Of a DNA stretch of 64,000 nt, positions 22,989-32,316 are shown piece by piece (the first letter of the stretch is position 1; each line of letters starts with the position of its first letter). The position numbers were made by a program, and so were the translations under genes. The DNA is taken from NCBI RefSeq assembly GCF_900109545.1, contig NZ_FOAP01000001.1, forward strand, positions 930,001-994,000, written 5' to 3'. The notes beneath the pieces were generated by a model. The model saw only the letters and a program-made list of their open reading frames with translations. It was not told the origin of the DNA and searched no databases. Source of the DNA: Stigmatella aurantiaca. Its GTDB lineage: Bacteria > Myxococcota > Myxococcia > Myxococcales > Myxococcaceae.

Positions 22989-23801
22989 TCAGCGGGCCGT
23001 GGGCGGGCGCATCCGCGCACCGGCCCCACGGCCCCGGGCGGAAGGCGAGGGGAGCAGGGCGGTGGCCACCAGCAGCGACCACTTCTCGTCGGAGAGGTGG
23101 GAGGGCTTCTCCATGGCCAGCACGTCCTGAAGCCGCGCGCCCAGCGCGGCGAAGAGCCGCAGCCGGGCCTCCAGGCTCAGCTCGTCCCGGCGCAGGGCCG
23201 CGGAGAAGAGGACGTCCCGCTCCTCCGTGGAGAGCTTCTTCGCCCGGGAGACGAAGAGGCTGTCGGCCAGCAGCCCCTCCTCGGCGGGGACGCCCAGCGC
23301 CGAGGGCACCTTCAGGCGCCGCTCCCGGACGACGATGGTGCCGGCCAGCATGTCCCCCAGCCGCTGGTGCGAGCCGGACAGGAGGGCGGAGCAGCCCCCC
23401 ACGAGGTACAGGAAGGGCAGCCGGTCCACCGGCCGGGCCAGGTTGCGCAGCGCCGCATGGTAGAAGCCGATGCGCACCCCGCTCTCCTGGATGACGCGCA
23501 GGGAGAGCAGCCGCTTGCCCACCGTCTGGCCGCTCCAGACCGTCTCCAGGGTGATGCCGTAGCCCCAGTCCACCAGGAAGTAGATGACGATGCTCAGCGC
23601 GCTGGCGAAGCCTGGGAAGAAGGCCAACGCCCTGTTGAGCCCCAACAAGATGGCCGAGCAGCCCACGGCCACGATGAGGGTGTCCACCCCCCAAGCGAGA
23701 AAGCGCGAGCAGAGCCCCGCGAGCGTGAAGCGGAACTCCACGTACTCGGGGGTGAGAACGTTATGGCTGCCGTCGAGCAGGGTCGCTTGCGGGGACGTCA
23801 C
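22989..23801 (-). CDS. RDD-family membrane protein
   Basis: 270 residues from a GTG at 23801. The RDD pattern is seen: GLCSRFLAWGVDTLIVAVGC near residues 28-47, a second segment ALSIVIYFLVDWGYGITLET, then GQTVGKRLLSLRVI and SHQRLGDMLAGTIVV. The C-terminal 90 residues are cytoplasmic and basic. RDD proteins are often of unknown function, some acting in ion exchange. It is divergent from the transporter-like gene at 23885 and stands near a SpoIIM-family gene (29865), a combination often found together in Myxococcales. Confidence 0.85.
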   Translation of the reverse strand: MTSPQATLLDGSHNVLTPEYVEFRFTLAGLCSRFLAWGVDTLIVAVGCSAILLGLNRALAFFPGFASALSIVIYFLVDWGYGITLETVWSGQTVGKRLLSLRVIQESGVRIGFYHAALRNLARPVDRLPFLYLVGGCSALLSGSHQRLGDMLAGTIVVRERRLKVPSALGVPAEEGLLADSLFVSRAKKLSTEERDVLFSAALRRDELSLEARLRLFAALGARLQDVLAMEKPSHLSDEKWSLLVATALLPSPSARGRGAGARMRPPTAR

Positions 23802-23884
23802 CGGCCCAGTCTAGCCAGGAGACCGGGCGGACAGGAGAGCGTCATTCCGCAGTCTCGCGCAGATCGGTTAATCTGGATTCTCCC

Positions 23885-26800
23885 GTGTCAGACACCGCGT
23901 CCACCTCCTGGGTCCAGCGTCTTTGGCCCGCGGCGGTCTTCCAGTTCGCCCTCATCGCCGGTGTGACGCAGCTCAAGACGGCTGCGAACGCCCTGGTGTT
24001 GTCGCGCTTCGAGTCCCACGCGCTGCCCTACCTGTACCTGGTGGGCGCGCTCATGACCGCGGTGCTGACGGTGCTGCCGCGGGCGCGGCAGGACTCCCGC
24101 CTGGAGTCCCCGGGGCTCATCACCGTGATGGGCAGCGTGATTGCCCTGGGGCTGGCGGCCGGGTTGTCGGCCGGCCAGCGGCTGCCCGCGCTCGCGCTCT
24201 ACCTCTTCGCGGACACCTTCACGACCTTCGTGTCCCTGCGCTTCTGGGGCCGCATGGCCTCGTCGTTCGATGCGCGGGAGGCCCGCCGCGCCTTCACCAT
24301 CCTCAATGGCTTCGGCATGGGCGGCGGCATCATCGGCGGGCTGCTCGTGCAGGCGCTGGCGGTGCGGCTGGGCACCTCCGTGGTGGTGGCCAGCGGCGCG
24401 CTGGGGCTGCTCGCGGCCGGCATCGTCTTTCACTTCAACATGCGCGCGGTGCTCATCGTGCCGCGCTCCCGGCATGCCAGCACCACCGCGGCGCCCTGGC
24501 TCTACTTCGCCCAGAGCCCCTATGCCCAGGTGCTGGGCGCGCTGGGCATTGCCTTCGCGGTGCTCTCCTCCTTCGTGGACTACCTGTTCCGCCTGAGGGT
24601 GGAGGGCACCATGAGCGAGGACAGCCTGGCGGCCCTCTTCGGCTCGCTGCAGCTGTGGATTGGCCTGTTCTGCGTGGGCTTCCAGCTCCTGCTCGCCGAG
24701 CGGCTGCTGGGGCGGCTGGGGCTCTTGCGCTACCTGGCGCTGGTGCCCCTGGTGCTCGCGCCCCTGGCCATCGCCACGCTCGCCACGCCCCTCTTGTGGC
24801 CGGTGCACCTGCTGCGGCTGGTGGAGACGGCGGTGAACTACTCCATCCTCCCGGTGGGCATCCAGCTGCTCTACGCGGCGGTGGCCGACGAGCAGCGCGA
24901 GGCGGTCCGTAGCGCGGTGGATGGGCTGCTGCGCAAGGCGGGCGTGGTGCTGGCGGGCCTGCTGCTCATCGGCGCGGGCCGCACCGCCACGGGGGCCACC
25001 ATGGCGGTGGCGGTGGTGGGGCTGTGCATCGCGCTCGTGGTGCTCCTGCTGCGCCTCAAGCCCGCCTATGTGGAGGCACTCGAGGAGCGCGTCGGCGCCT
25101 CCGTCGAGGACGAGGTGGAGGTGGGCGGGGAGACGCAGAAGCTGCTGGTGGAGGCGCTGGGGGCGAGCGCCCCGGAGCGCGTCCTGCGCGCCGTGGACAT
25201 GCTGGCCCAGGCCGAGGTGCCGCTCCGGGCCCACCTGCCCGCGCTCCTGGGCCACTCCAACGAGCGGGTGGTGGAGCGCGGCGTGGAGCTGGCGCTGGAG
25301 CTGGGTGCCTACGAGACGTCTCCCACCCTGGAGCGGCTGGTGGAGGAGGGCCCCCGGCGCCCCCGGGACCAGGCCGTGTGGGCCCTGGCGCGCCTGTCGC
25401 CGGGCCGGGCCGAGCGGCTGCTGCCGTCGCTGCTGGAGCACCCGGACATTGGCCTGCGCTGCGCGGCCATCGGCGCGATGATTCACTCGCAGGGCCACAG
25501 CGCCGCCCTGTCCGCGCTCAGCGCGCTGCTCGCCCGGGGGATGCAGGCCCCGGTGGCCGAGCGCCGCGAGGTGGCGCGGCTGCTGGGACGCCTGGGGGAC
25601 ACGCGCTTCGCGGCGCCCCTGGCGCAGTACCTCTCGGACGCGGACTCCTCGGTGCGCCGGGTGGCCATCGACGCGTCGGGGGTGGGGCAGTACCTGGAGC
25701 TGGCGCCCCGGCTGCTGACGTTCCTCACCTGGCGCGAGGAGCGCAAGGAGGCGCGCGAGGCGCTGGCGGCGCTCGGGGACCGGGTGATGCCGCTGCTGGA
25801 GGTGACGCTCAACAACCGCTCGGCGCCCGTGGCCATGCGGCTGCAAATCACGCGCGTCATGCGCAGCATCGCCACCTCGGATGCGCTGCACGCCTTCCTC
25901 TTCTCCAACGTGCGCGACGATGCCTTCCTGCAGTTCCGCATCGGCTCGGCGATGTCCCGCCTGCGCGACGAGCACCCGGAGTTCCCCGTGGACGTGGAGC
26001 GGGTGCGCGAGGCGCTCGGCCGGCGGCGCGATGTGTACCGCGAGCACGTGGAGGCCTTCCGCGACCTGCGTGCGGCGCTGGGCGATGGCTCGCTGCTCAC
26101 CCGGGCGGTGGGGGACCGGCTGGACCAGGCCCTGGAGATGTCCTTCGCCCTGCTGGGGCTGTTCCACCCGCCGCAGGTGATGCGGCGCGTGCACCAGCTG
26201 CTGGTGGGCAAGGATCCGCGCCGGCGCGCCTATGCGCTGGAGCTCCTGGACAACGTGGTGGCGGAGGAGGACCGCGAGCTGGTGCTGGAGCAGGTGGAGG
26301 CCCACCACCGGGACCTGCCCCTGGGCGCCGCGGGGCGGCTGGAGTCCCACCTGGAGGGGCTCATCCAGAGCGAGGACAGCGTGCTGCGCGCCTGTGCGCG
26401 CTACGTGGCCCAGCGCCAGGGCTCGCTGGTGGTGCCGCCCGAGCAGGAGACCGACATGAGCGAAGTGACCGTGCAGAAGATGTTCGCCCTGGAAGGCGTC
26501 AGCGTCTTCTCCCAGAGCGACGTGGATGACATCGCCGCGGTGGCCGCCGTGGCGCGCGAAGTGCGCTTCCGCGCGGGCGAGCGCATCTTCAGCCAGGGCG
26601 ACCCGGGCGACGCGCTCTACGTCATCGTCGAGGGCGCGGTGGACCACTTCCACGACGGCGAGCACGTGCTGCGGCAGCACTCCAAGGAGACCTTCGGGGA
26701 CGTGAGCCTGCTGGATGGGGCCCCTCGCCCCACCGACGTCGTCGCCCTGCAGGACACCCGGGTGCTCGTCATCGACCGGCGCGACTTCCTCGACCTGCTG

Positions 26801-26941
26801 GCCGACCGCCCCGAGCTGCTCACGGGCTTCTTCCGCGCGGTGAGCCAGCAGCTGCGCCAGTTCGTCGAGGCGGAGGCGGCCGGGGTGGGGAGCCTGCCCA
26901 ACCCGCCGAAGCTGCTGCCCGCCGCCACCGAGAAGGCCTGA
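23885..26941 (+). CDS. Nucleotide-transporter-like membrane protein fused to HEAT repeats and a cyclic-nucleotide-binding domain
   Basis: 1,018 residues from a GTG. Residues about 10-400 form about 11-12 membrane segments with the layout of ATP/ADP-translocase (Npt)/MFS-like proteins, including LKTAANALVLSRFESHALPY. Residues about 420-790 are HEAT-like repeats (LGHSNERVVERGVELALELG and similar). Residues about 870-990 are a cNMP-binding fold: FRAGERIFSQGDPGDALYVI, a strand with FGDVSLLDGAPRPTDVVAL, with ALYVIVEGAVDHF between. The phosphate-binding cassette Arg/Ala pattern is only partly kept (DVSLLDGAPRPTDV). A regulated transporter or a sensor that only resembles one; substrate unknown. Confidence 0.8.
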   Translation: MSDTASTSWVQRLWPAAVFQFALIAGVTQLKTAANALVLSRFESHALPYLYLVGALMTAVLTVLPRARQDSRLESPGLITVMGSVIALGLAAGLSAGQRLPALALYLFADTFTTFVSLRFWGRMASSFDAREARRAFTILNGFGMGGGIIGGLLVQALAVRLGTSVVVASGALGLLAAGIVFHFNMRAVLIVPRSRHASTTAAPWLYFAQSPYAQVLGALGIAFAVLSSFVDYLFRLRVEGTMSEDSLAALFGSLQLWIGLFCVGFQLLLAERLLGRLGLLRYLALVPLVLAPLAIATLATPLLWPVHLLRLVETAVNYSILPVGIQLLYAAVADEQREAVRSAVDGLLRKAGVVLAGLLLIGAGRTATGATMAVAVVGLCIALVVLLLRLKPAYVEALEERVGASVEDEVEVGGETQKLLVEALGASAPERVLRAVDMLAQAEVPLRAHLPALLGHSNERVVERGVELALELGAYETSPTLERLVEEGPRRPRDQAVWALARLSPGRAERLLPSLLEHPDIGLRCAAIGAMIHSQGHSAALSALSALLARGMQAPVAERREVARLLGRLGDTRFAAPLAQYLSDADSSVRRVAIDASGVGQYLELAPRLLTFLTWREERKEAREALAALGDRVMPLLEVTLNNRSAPVAMRLQITRVMRSIATSDALHAFLFSNVRDDAFLQFRIGSAMSRLRDEHPEFPVDVERVREALGRRRDVYREHVEAFRDLRAALGDGSLLTRAVGDRLDQALEMSFALLGLFHPPQVMRRVHQLLVGKDPRRRAYALELLDNVVAEEDRELVLEQVEAHHRDLPLGAAGRLESHLEGLIQSEDSVLRACARYVAQRQGSLVVPPEQETDMSEVTVQKMFALEGVSVFSQSDVDDIAAVAAVAREVRFRAGERIFSQGDPGDALYVIVEGAVDHFHDGEHVLRQHSKETFGDVSLLDGAPRPTDVVALQDTRVLVIDRRDFLDLLADRPELLTGFFRAVSQQLRQFVEAEAAGVGSLPNPPKLLPAATEKA

Positions 26942-26957
26942 GCCCTCGGGCTCAGGC
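26936..26957. terminator. Perfect palindromic terminator between convergent genes
   Basis: GCCTGAGCCC-TC-GGGCTCAGGC: a 10-bp perfect inverted repeat with a 2-nt centre. It contains the stop codons of both convergent genes (TGA 26939-26941 on plus; complement of TCA 26952-26954 on minus). No T-run follows on either side, so it may act with Rho or simply block read-through. Confidence 0.5.
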
Positions 26958-28133
26958 GGGCCGGGAGGCGGGCGCGTCCGGATCGGCGACGGGCGTGTGG
27001 GGCGAGGGCGCGGCGAGCGTGTGCCGGTGGGCGGCCAGCAGGTGCGCGGAGGCCACGGGGATGAGTGGGCGCAGGAAGCACTTGAGCACGGGCAGCATGG
27101 ACAGCGCGCGCACCACGGACAGCCCGGCGAAGGCCCACGGCTGGCGCTCCACCTCGGCCGCGGGCGAGAAGGCGAAGCGGGTGCGCTCCGTCCAGAACCG
27201 GCCGTAGCCCTGCAAGAGCTTCCAGCGGAAGCCGGGCACCTGCGTGGTGAGCACGGTCCACCCGCGCAGGAACCAGGGCGCGCCCGCGGTGGTGTCCGTC
27301 CAGGCCCGCGCGCTCTTGCTCGCGGTGAACACCACCACCCAGTACGCGCTCCACAGGGGCACGAGCACCGCCATCAGCAGCCCCGAGCCGGGCAGCGGCA
27401 GCGTGAGGAAGGAGAGGACGACGGTGCCCAGCACAAACACCACGAGCGAGCGCCAGCGGTGGCGCAGCTCCTTGAGGAGCCACCGGACGTTGAGGCGCAC
27501 GCGGGGGGTGAGGGGCCCATCCTCCGGCTCGAGCGCCGTCAGCAGGCTGGCCTCCCGGGCGATGGCATCGTGGTAGTCCCGGGTCAGCGCGATGACCCCC
27601 CACTGGACCAGGTGCAGGGCCGCCAGCAGCGCGGCCCAGAACTCCAGCGAGGTGACATCCGCCAGGTCCTCGGTCTCCAGGGTGGCGGCTAGATTTCCCG
27701 GGATGTCATCGTCTTCGCTGTCTTCGGCCTCTTCCGGGGCTTCCGGTGCGGAGGCGGTGCCGTCCATCTCGATGCGCACCGAATCCGAGGCGATGAACAC
27801 CTTCACCGGGGCCTTCCGGGCCGAGGCGGGGGGCTTGTCCGAGGCGGAGCGGTGCACGGCCTTCGTGCCCCCGTCCATGAGGAGTCCCCCCAGGACGAGG
27901 ACGGTGATGGCCTGGAGGATGCTCACCCACAGGTAGCGCCGCCGGGCGGCCGCGTCCGCCCAGAGCGCCCGGAGCAGGTGGTAGGGCAGGCACAGGCCGT
28001 GGACGAACGCGCGGAGGGGATGCTGGGGGCTCGGAAGGGGGCGCCGCTGGAAGTGCGCCGCGCCGCTGCGTACATCTTCCCACGCGGCGAAGGGCGTCCG
28101 CGCCGCAGGCTCCTGCTCGTTCCACTGGGACAC
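26952..28133 (-). CDS. Hypothetical multi-pass membrane protein
   Basis: 393 residues from a GTG at 28133 (VSQWNEQEP); the frame remains open upstream but the divergent gene starts at 28209. Four or five membrane segments: YLWVSILQAITVLVLGGLLM (about 69-88), a segment near 170 (WAALLAALHLVQWGVIAL), two near 230-270 and one near 330-350. An acidic loop (APEEAEDSEDDDIPG) follows the first segment. Family not recognised. It ends within the palindrome shared with the transporter-like gene. Confidence 0.7.
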   Translation of the reverse strand: MSQWNEQEPAARTPFAAWEDVRSGAAHFQRRPLPSPQHPLRAFVHGLCLPYHLLRALWADAAARRRYLWVSILQAITVLVLGGLLMDGGTKAVHRSASDKPPASARKAPVKVFIASDSVRIEMDGTASAPEAPEEAEDSEDDDIPGNLAATLETEDLADVTSLEFWAALLAALHLVQWGVIALTRDYHDAIAREASLLTALEPEDGPLTPRVRLNVRWLLKELRHRWRSLVVFVLGTVVLSFLTLPLPGSGLLMAVLVPLWSAYWVVVFTASKSARAWTDTTAGAPWFLRGWTVLTTQVPGFRWKLLQGYGRFWTERTRFAFSPAAEVERQPWAFAGLSVVRALSMLPVLKCFLRPLIPVASAHLLAAHRHTLAAPSPHTPVADPDAPASRPA

Positions 28134-28208
28134 GCGCCCACGGTAGCACAGGCCCCTGGGTGCATTCGGAACCTGTCGGGTGGCCTGATTTATGGTAGAC
28201 GCGCGCTC

Positions 28209-29825
28209 GTGAGCCCGATCTCTTTCCGAGCCTTCTTCCGTCCAGCGTCCTCCTCGTTCTCCTTCGCGCGGCGCCTCACCCCGGGGCCCCTGGCGCTCGT
28301 GCTCCTCGGCGGGCTGTCCGCCTGCGACAAGCCCCAGCCGCCCGCGCCCAAGCCCGCCCCGGCGGCGCAGGACGCGGGGGCCGCGGCGCCCGCGATGCCG
28401 CCGGAAGTGACGCTCCTGGTGACGGGCGGTGTGGGGGGGCAGCTGCTGCCCACGGGGGAGGGAGAGCAGCGCAAGGGCGGCGCGGCGGAGCTTCTCGGCC
28501 GCTGGGTGGCCGAGGAGAAGCACTGTCCCACGCCGCTCGCCGAGGGCCAGCCCGAGTGTAAGGACGCGGGCACGCTGGTGCTCTCCACGGGCGACAACTG
28601 GAACGGCCCGGCCATCTCCTCCTTCTTCCTGGGGGAGACCACCTCGGCGGTCATGCGGCGGCTGGGCTACGCGGCCTCCGCGCTGGGCAACCACGAGCTG
28701 GACTTCGGACGGGAGCAGTTCCTCAAGAACGCCACCATCGGCGGCTTCCCGTTCCTGGCGGCCAACCTGCGCGTGAAGGACGAGGCGCTGGCCAAGGACT
28801 TCAAGGTCCCCGCCTTCCAGGTGTTCGAGCGGCGCGGCTTGAAGGTGGGCGTGGTGGGCCTGGCCTCCACCAAGACGGTGTCCGCGGCGATGGCGGGCCG
28901 GGCCGAGGGCCTGGAGCTCATCGGCTACGAGGAGGCGCTCACGGCCGTGGTGCCCCAGGCCCAGGCGGCAGGCGCCGACGTGCTGGTGGTGGTGGCCGAC
29001 GCGTGCCCCTCGGAGCTGCAGCCCATCGTGGAGAAGCACGCGGACTGGAAGCTGGCGCTCGTGGTGGGCGGTGGCCGGTGCGCCCAGCCGTTCGAGACGG
29101 CGAAGGTGGGGGACACGTCCATCGTCTCCATCAGCCGCGGGCTCGACAAGTACCTGCGCGCCCACCTCACCTTTGATGCGAAGAAGCCCGCCGGGCAGAA
29201 GGTCTCCGCGCTGGACACGAAGCTCATCGCGGTGCCCGCGGGCGCGGGCGCCCCGGAGCCGGACGCGCAGACGGCGCAGATCATCAACGGCTTCAAGGAG
29301 CAGCTGGACCAGCGCCTGGGCGAGCAGATCGGCTTCTCCAAGAAGGGCCTGAAGCAGGACTCCAAGGAGATGGTGCGCTGGATCGCCGGCTCCATGCGCG
29401 AGGTGCTCGGCACCGACGCGGCCGTGCTCAACAAGAAGGGCCTGCGCCAGGACCTGCCCGCGGGGCCCATCACCCTGGGCACCATCTACTCGGTGCTGCC
29501 GTTCGAGAACTCGCTGGTCATCGCCAAGGTGAAGGGCGCGGACCTGGCCAAGCAGCTCGCCAACCCCGAGGCGCTCATCTCGGGCTTCACGGCGGCCGGG
29601 AAGAACAAGTTCAAGGACAGCAAGGGCAAGCCGCTGGACCCCAAGCGCGAGTACACCGTGGCCACCGTGGAGTACCTGTACTTCGGCGGCGATGGCTTCG
29701 AGTTCGACAAGCTCGATGGCGAGCCGACCGAGACGGGCATGGCCTGGCAGACGCCGGTCATCGACTGGACGAAGCAGAAGGGCTTCACCGAGGCCAAGCC
29801 GCTCGAGAAGGCGCTGCCGAAGTAG
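28209..29825 (+). CDS. 5'-nucleotidase/metallophosphatase-like lipoprotein with incomplete metal site
   Basis: 538 residues from a GTG at 28209. Signal peptide ends LLGGLSAC (lipoprotein) followed by a Pro/Ala spacer. The UshA-like N-domain keeps STGDNWNGPAISSFF (about 122-136) and YAASALGNHELDFGRE (about 155-170), and the C-domain keeps YSVLPFENSLVIAKVKGADL. However, the first family motif (Asp-x-His near the N-terminus) reads VTGGVGGQLLP, and the GGHxH motif reads VVGGGRCAQPF, so several metal ligands are missing. It may bind nucleotides without hydrolysis or use one metal. It is divergent from the membrane-protein gene at 28133. Confidence 0.75.
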   Translation: MSPISFRAFFRPASSSFSFARRLTPGPLALVLLGGLSACDKPQPPAPKPAPAAQDAGAAAPAMPPEVTLLVTGGVGGQLLPTGEGEQRKGGAAELLGRWVAEEKHCPTPLAEGQPECKDAGTLVLSTGDNWNGPAISSFFLGETTSAVMRRLGYAASALGNHELDFGREQFLKNATIGGFPFLAANLRVKDEALAKDFKVPAFQVFERRGLKVGVVGLASTKTVSAAMAGRAEGLELIGYEEALTAVVPQAQAAGADVLVVVADACPSELQPIVEKHADWKLALVVGGGRCAQPFETAKVGDTSIVSISRGLDKYLRAHLTFDAKKPAGQKVSALDTKLIAVPAGAGAPEPDAQTAQIINGFKEQLDQRLGEQIGFSKKGLKQDSKEMVRWIAGSMREVLGTDAAVLNKKGLRQDLPAGPITLGTIYSVLPFENSLVIAKVKGADLAKQLANPEALISGFTAAGKNKFKDSKGKPLDPKREYTVATVEYLYFGGDGFEFDKLDGEPTETGMAWQTPVIDWTKQKGFTEAKPLEKALPK

Positions 29826-29864
29826 GCGGTGCCGCAGTGCCCGGACAGGCTAGAGTCCGCGCCC

Positions 29865-30887
29865 ATGGACGTGGCGGAGTTCATCGAGGCGCGGCGCCCC
29901 CGCTGGGAGAAGCTGGAGTCGCTGCTCGACAAGGCGGAGAACCGGGGCCTGCGGGAGCTGAGCCTGGAGGAGGCGCGCTCGCTCGGGAAGCTGTACCGGG
30001 CCGTCTCCAGTGATTTGCTGTGGGTCCGCGCCCGCAGCGGCTCCGCCGAGGTGAACGCCTACCTCAACGACCTGGTGGGCCGCGCCTACGCGCTCACCTA
30101 CCCAGGCAAGCGCCCCCGCCTCGCGGACGTGTGGGCGTTCGTCTCGCGCGGCTTCCCGGCGCTGCTGCGGCGCGAGTGGCGCATGTACCTGGCCTCGGTG
30201 CTGCTGCTGATGGCGGGGGCGGGCTTTGGCTACCTGGGCATGGTGATGGACCCAGACGCGGCGCATTACCTCGTGCCGGAGGACCACCTGAAGATCGACC
30301 CTTCCGAGCGTGCCGCCCAGGAGGCCAACGGGCCGGGCATGTCGGTGGAGGATCAGGCGACGTTCTCCTCCTTTCTGTTCACCCACAACATCCAGGTGGC
30401 GTTCCTGGCCTTCGCGCTGGGCGTCACCGTGGGGATTGGCACCGCGCTGATGCTCTTCGTGAACGGCCTGCTGCTCGGGGCGCTCGCGCAGGTGTACGCC
30501 GCCAAGGGGCTCGCGGGCTGGTTCTGGGCGTGGATCCTCCCGCACGGCATTCCGGAGCTCACCGCCATCTGCATCGCCGGCGCTGCGGGGCTCGTCATCG
30601 CCCGGGGCATGGCGGCCCCCAAGGGGCTGCCCCGGGGCGTGGCGCTGCGCCAGGAGGCCGTGACGGCGGTGAAGCTGCTGTTCGGCACCCTGGTGCTCTT
30701 CGTGCTCGCGGGCTTCATCGAGGGCACCGTGTCGCAGATTCACCCGCCCCGGTTGTCGGTGGCCTTCAAGATTTCCTTCGCCCTGGCGGTGGGCGCGGGG
30801 GTCTACGCCTACCTGTGCTCGGACTTCCTCCGGGCCTGGAGGGGAGACGAGGCCCCGGCGCTCAGAAGATCCGCTGGCCCGGGGTGA
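29865..30887 (+). CDS. SpoIIM-family (stage II sporulation protein M-like) membrane protein
   Basis: 340 residues from the ATG at 29865. An N-terminal soluble helical part (MDVAEFIEARRPRWEKLESL) precedes about six membrane segments; the family block FLFTHNIQVAFLAFALGVTV then GLLLGALAQVYAAKGLAGWF and ILPHGIPELTAICIAGAAGL is clear. In Bacillus SpoIIM takes part in engulfment; in proteobacteria the family (DUF95) is linked with RDD and MoxR genes and its role is unknown. The last codons overlap the end of the convergent oxidase gene by 26 nt. Confidence 0.85.
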   Translation: MDVAEFIEARRPRWEKLESLLDKAENRGLRELSLEEARSLGKLYRAVSSDLLWVRARSGSAEVNAYLNDLVGRAYALTYPGKRPRLADVWAFVSRGFPALLRREWRMYLASVLLLMAGAGFGYLGMVMDPDAAHYLVPEDHLKIDPSERAAQEANGPGMSVEDQATFSSFLFTHNIQVAFLAFALGVTVGIGTALMLFVNGLLLGALAQVYAAKGLAGWFWAWILPHGIPELTAICIAGAAGLVIARGMAAPKGLPRGVALRQEAVTAVKLLFGTLVLFVLAGFIEGTVSQIHPPRLSVAFKISFALAVGAGVYAYLCSDFLRAWRGDEAPALRRSAGPG

Positions 30888-32316
30888 GGACGAGGTCCGG
30901 GTCGAACGCCCACTTGGAGGACTGGAACAGGCCCCACAGCGGCTGGAAGTGCTCGCTCCACTCGGCGGGCGTCTGCGGGCCGGAGCTGATGGGGTAGGCC
31001 TTGCCGCCAATGTCCGCGAGCTGTTTGAGGAACAGCCGGTTCTTCGCGAGCAGCGCCTCCACGTTCTCCGGGGTGGGGGGCACGGCGGTGCGCAGCAGGG
31101 ACAGCAGGAAGGTGTGCTGGTCGGCCGGCACGCGGAGGAACGGCGCGGTGAGCTCGCGGTTGTGGAAGGGGTAGAGCAGGATGGGGCCCTGGCCCAGCTC
31201 CTCATCGGAAGTCTGGTTGAGCACCTGCTCCACATAGGCGGTGACGGAGCGCCCGGGGACGAACACGTTCAGCCACGGGTGGGGGAGCTGCCACGCGCCC
31301 AGGCTCTTGAGCTGCTCCACCATCGGGGCCAGGCGGTTGGTGAAGTCGAAGTAGGTGCTGTCCTGCACCGCCACCGTGCCGGGCTGGAAGGCCAGGCCCT
31401 GGAGCAGCGCCGCATCGTTCGGTGGGGCCTCCGGACGGAAGTACTTCACGGCCTCCAGGTGGTAGGTGCGCACGCCCCCCGCCAGCGAGATGGAGCCCTC
31501 CACGTAGTCGAAGCGCCCATCCTCGATGAGCTTCCGCTGGTCCGCCACGAGCCCCGAGAGCTGCGCGTACGCCGCCGTGTAGGTGCGGGCCAGGGGGGGC
31601 ACGGGCACCAGCCGGACCTTCGCCCGGACGATGATGCCGAACTGGCCCAGCCCGCTGCGCACGGCGTCGAACAGCGGCTTGCGGTGGAACGGGGAGCAGT
31701 TCACCCGCTCGCCCCGGCCCGTCACCACCTCCAGCTCCAGCACGTTGTCCACCTGGAGGCCATGACGGAACGCCTGCCCGCCGATGCCGCCCACCGACAG
31801 CGTCCCGCCGACGCTCAGATCGATGTAGTCCGTGAGCACCGGGGGGCTCAGGCCCACCGGCACGGTGGCCTGCAGCAGCTGAATCCACCGCACGCCCGCG
31901 TCCACCCAGGCGCTGTTGGCGGTGACTTCGTGGATGGTGGACAGGGCGGACATGTCGATGAGCACGCCGGCCTCGACCTGGGCTTGGCCCTGGGTGCTGT
32001 GGCTCTCGCCGATGCCCCGCGTGCCGGAGACCTTCAGCTGGTGCAGCCGCGCGAAGCGAATCACCTTCACGATGTCGTCCACCGAGCCCGGCACGAGCAC
32101 CGCCCAGGGCGTGCGGTGCACGCTGTGGCCGAAGTCATCCGCGGCCTGCTCCCGCACCGCCGCGTCCAGCAGCAGTTGGCCATCGAACGTGGGCACGCTC
32201 AGGGTGCCGGGCTCGCCGTTGGACGCCCAACTGCGGCTGATGGGGTTGAATGCCGCGGCCGTGGCCACCAGCGCTCCTTGCAGGAGGGACCGGCGGGGAA
32301 GGGTTCCGAGCGACAT
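30862..32316 (-). CDS. Secreted FAD-linked oxidase, cytokinin-dehydrogenase-like
   Basis: 484 residues from the ATG at 32316 (MSLGTLPRRSLLQGALVATA), giving a twin-arginine signal peptide. The PCMH-type FAD domain has the covalent-His loop as GESHSTQGQ near residue 107 and the block TDYIDLSVGGTLSVGGIGGQ then AFRHGLQVDNVLELEVVTGR near 171-210, which is the cytokinin dehydrogenase (CKX) pattern. The C-terminal substrate domain (WLNVFVPGRS, LLYPFHNREL, ending near KNRLFLKQLADIG) also follows CKX order. CKX enzymes remove the side chain of cytokinins. Other secreted carbohydrate or alcohol oxidases of the family are possible. Confidence 0.75.
   Translation of the reverse strand: MSLGTLPRRSLLQGALVATAAAFNPISRSWASNGEPGTLSVPTFDGQLLLDAAVREQAADDFGHSVHRTPWAVLVPGSVDDIVKVIRFARLHQLKVSGTRGIGESHSTQGQAQVEAGVLIDMSALSTIHEVTANSAWVDAGVRWIQLLQATVPVGLSPPVLTDYIDLSVGGTLSVGGIGGQAFRHGLQVDNVLELEVVTGRGERVNCSPFHRKPLFDAVRSGLGQFGIIVRAKVRLVPVPPLARTYTAAYAQLSGLVADQRKLIEDGRFDYVEGSISLAGGVRTYHLEAVKYFRPEAPPNDAALLQGLAFQPGTVAVQDSTYFDFTNRLAPMVEQLKSLGAWQLPHPWLNVFVPGRSVTAYVEQVLNQTSDEELGQGPILLYPFHNRELTAPFLRVPADQHTFLLSLLRTAVPPTPENVEALLAKNRLFLKQLADIGGKAYPISSGPQTPAEWSEHFQPLWGLFQSSKWAFDPDLVLTPGQRIF

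Noticed and set aside
23888-26680. 930-codon minus-strand frame opposite the transporter-like gene
   Set aside because: Composition (His, Gln, Arg-rich) is that of an antisense shadow; no domain or start site.
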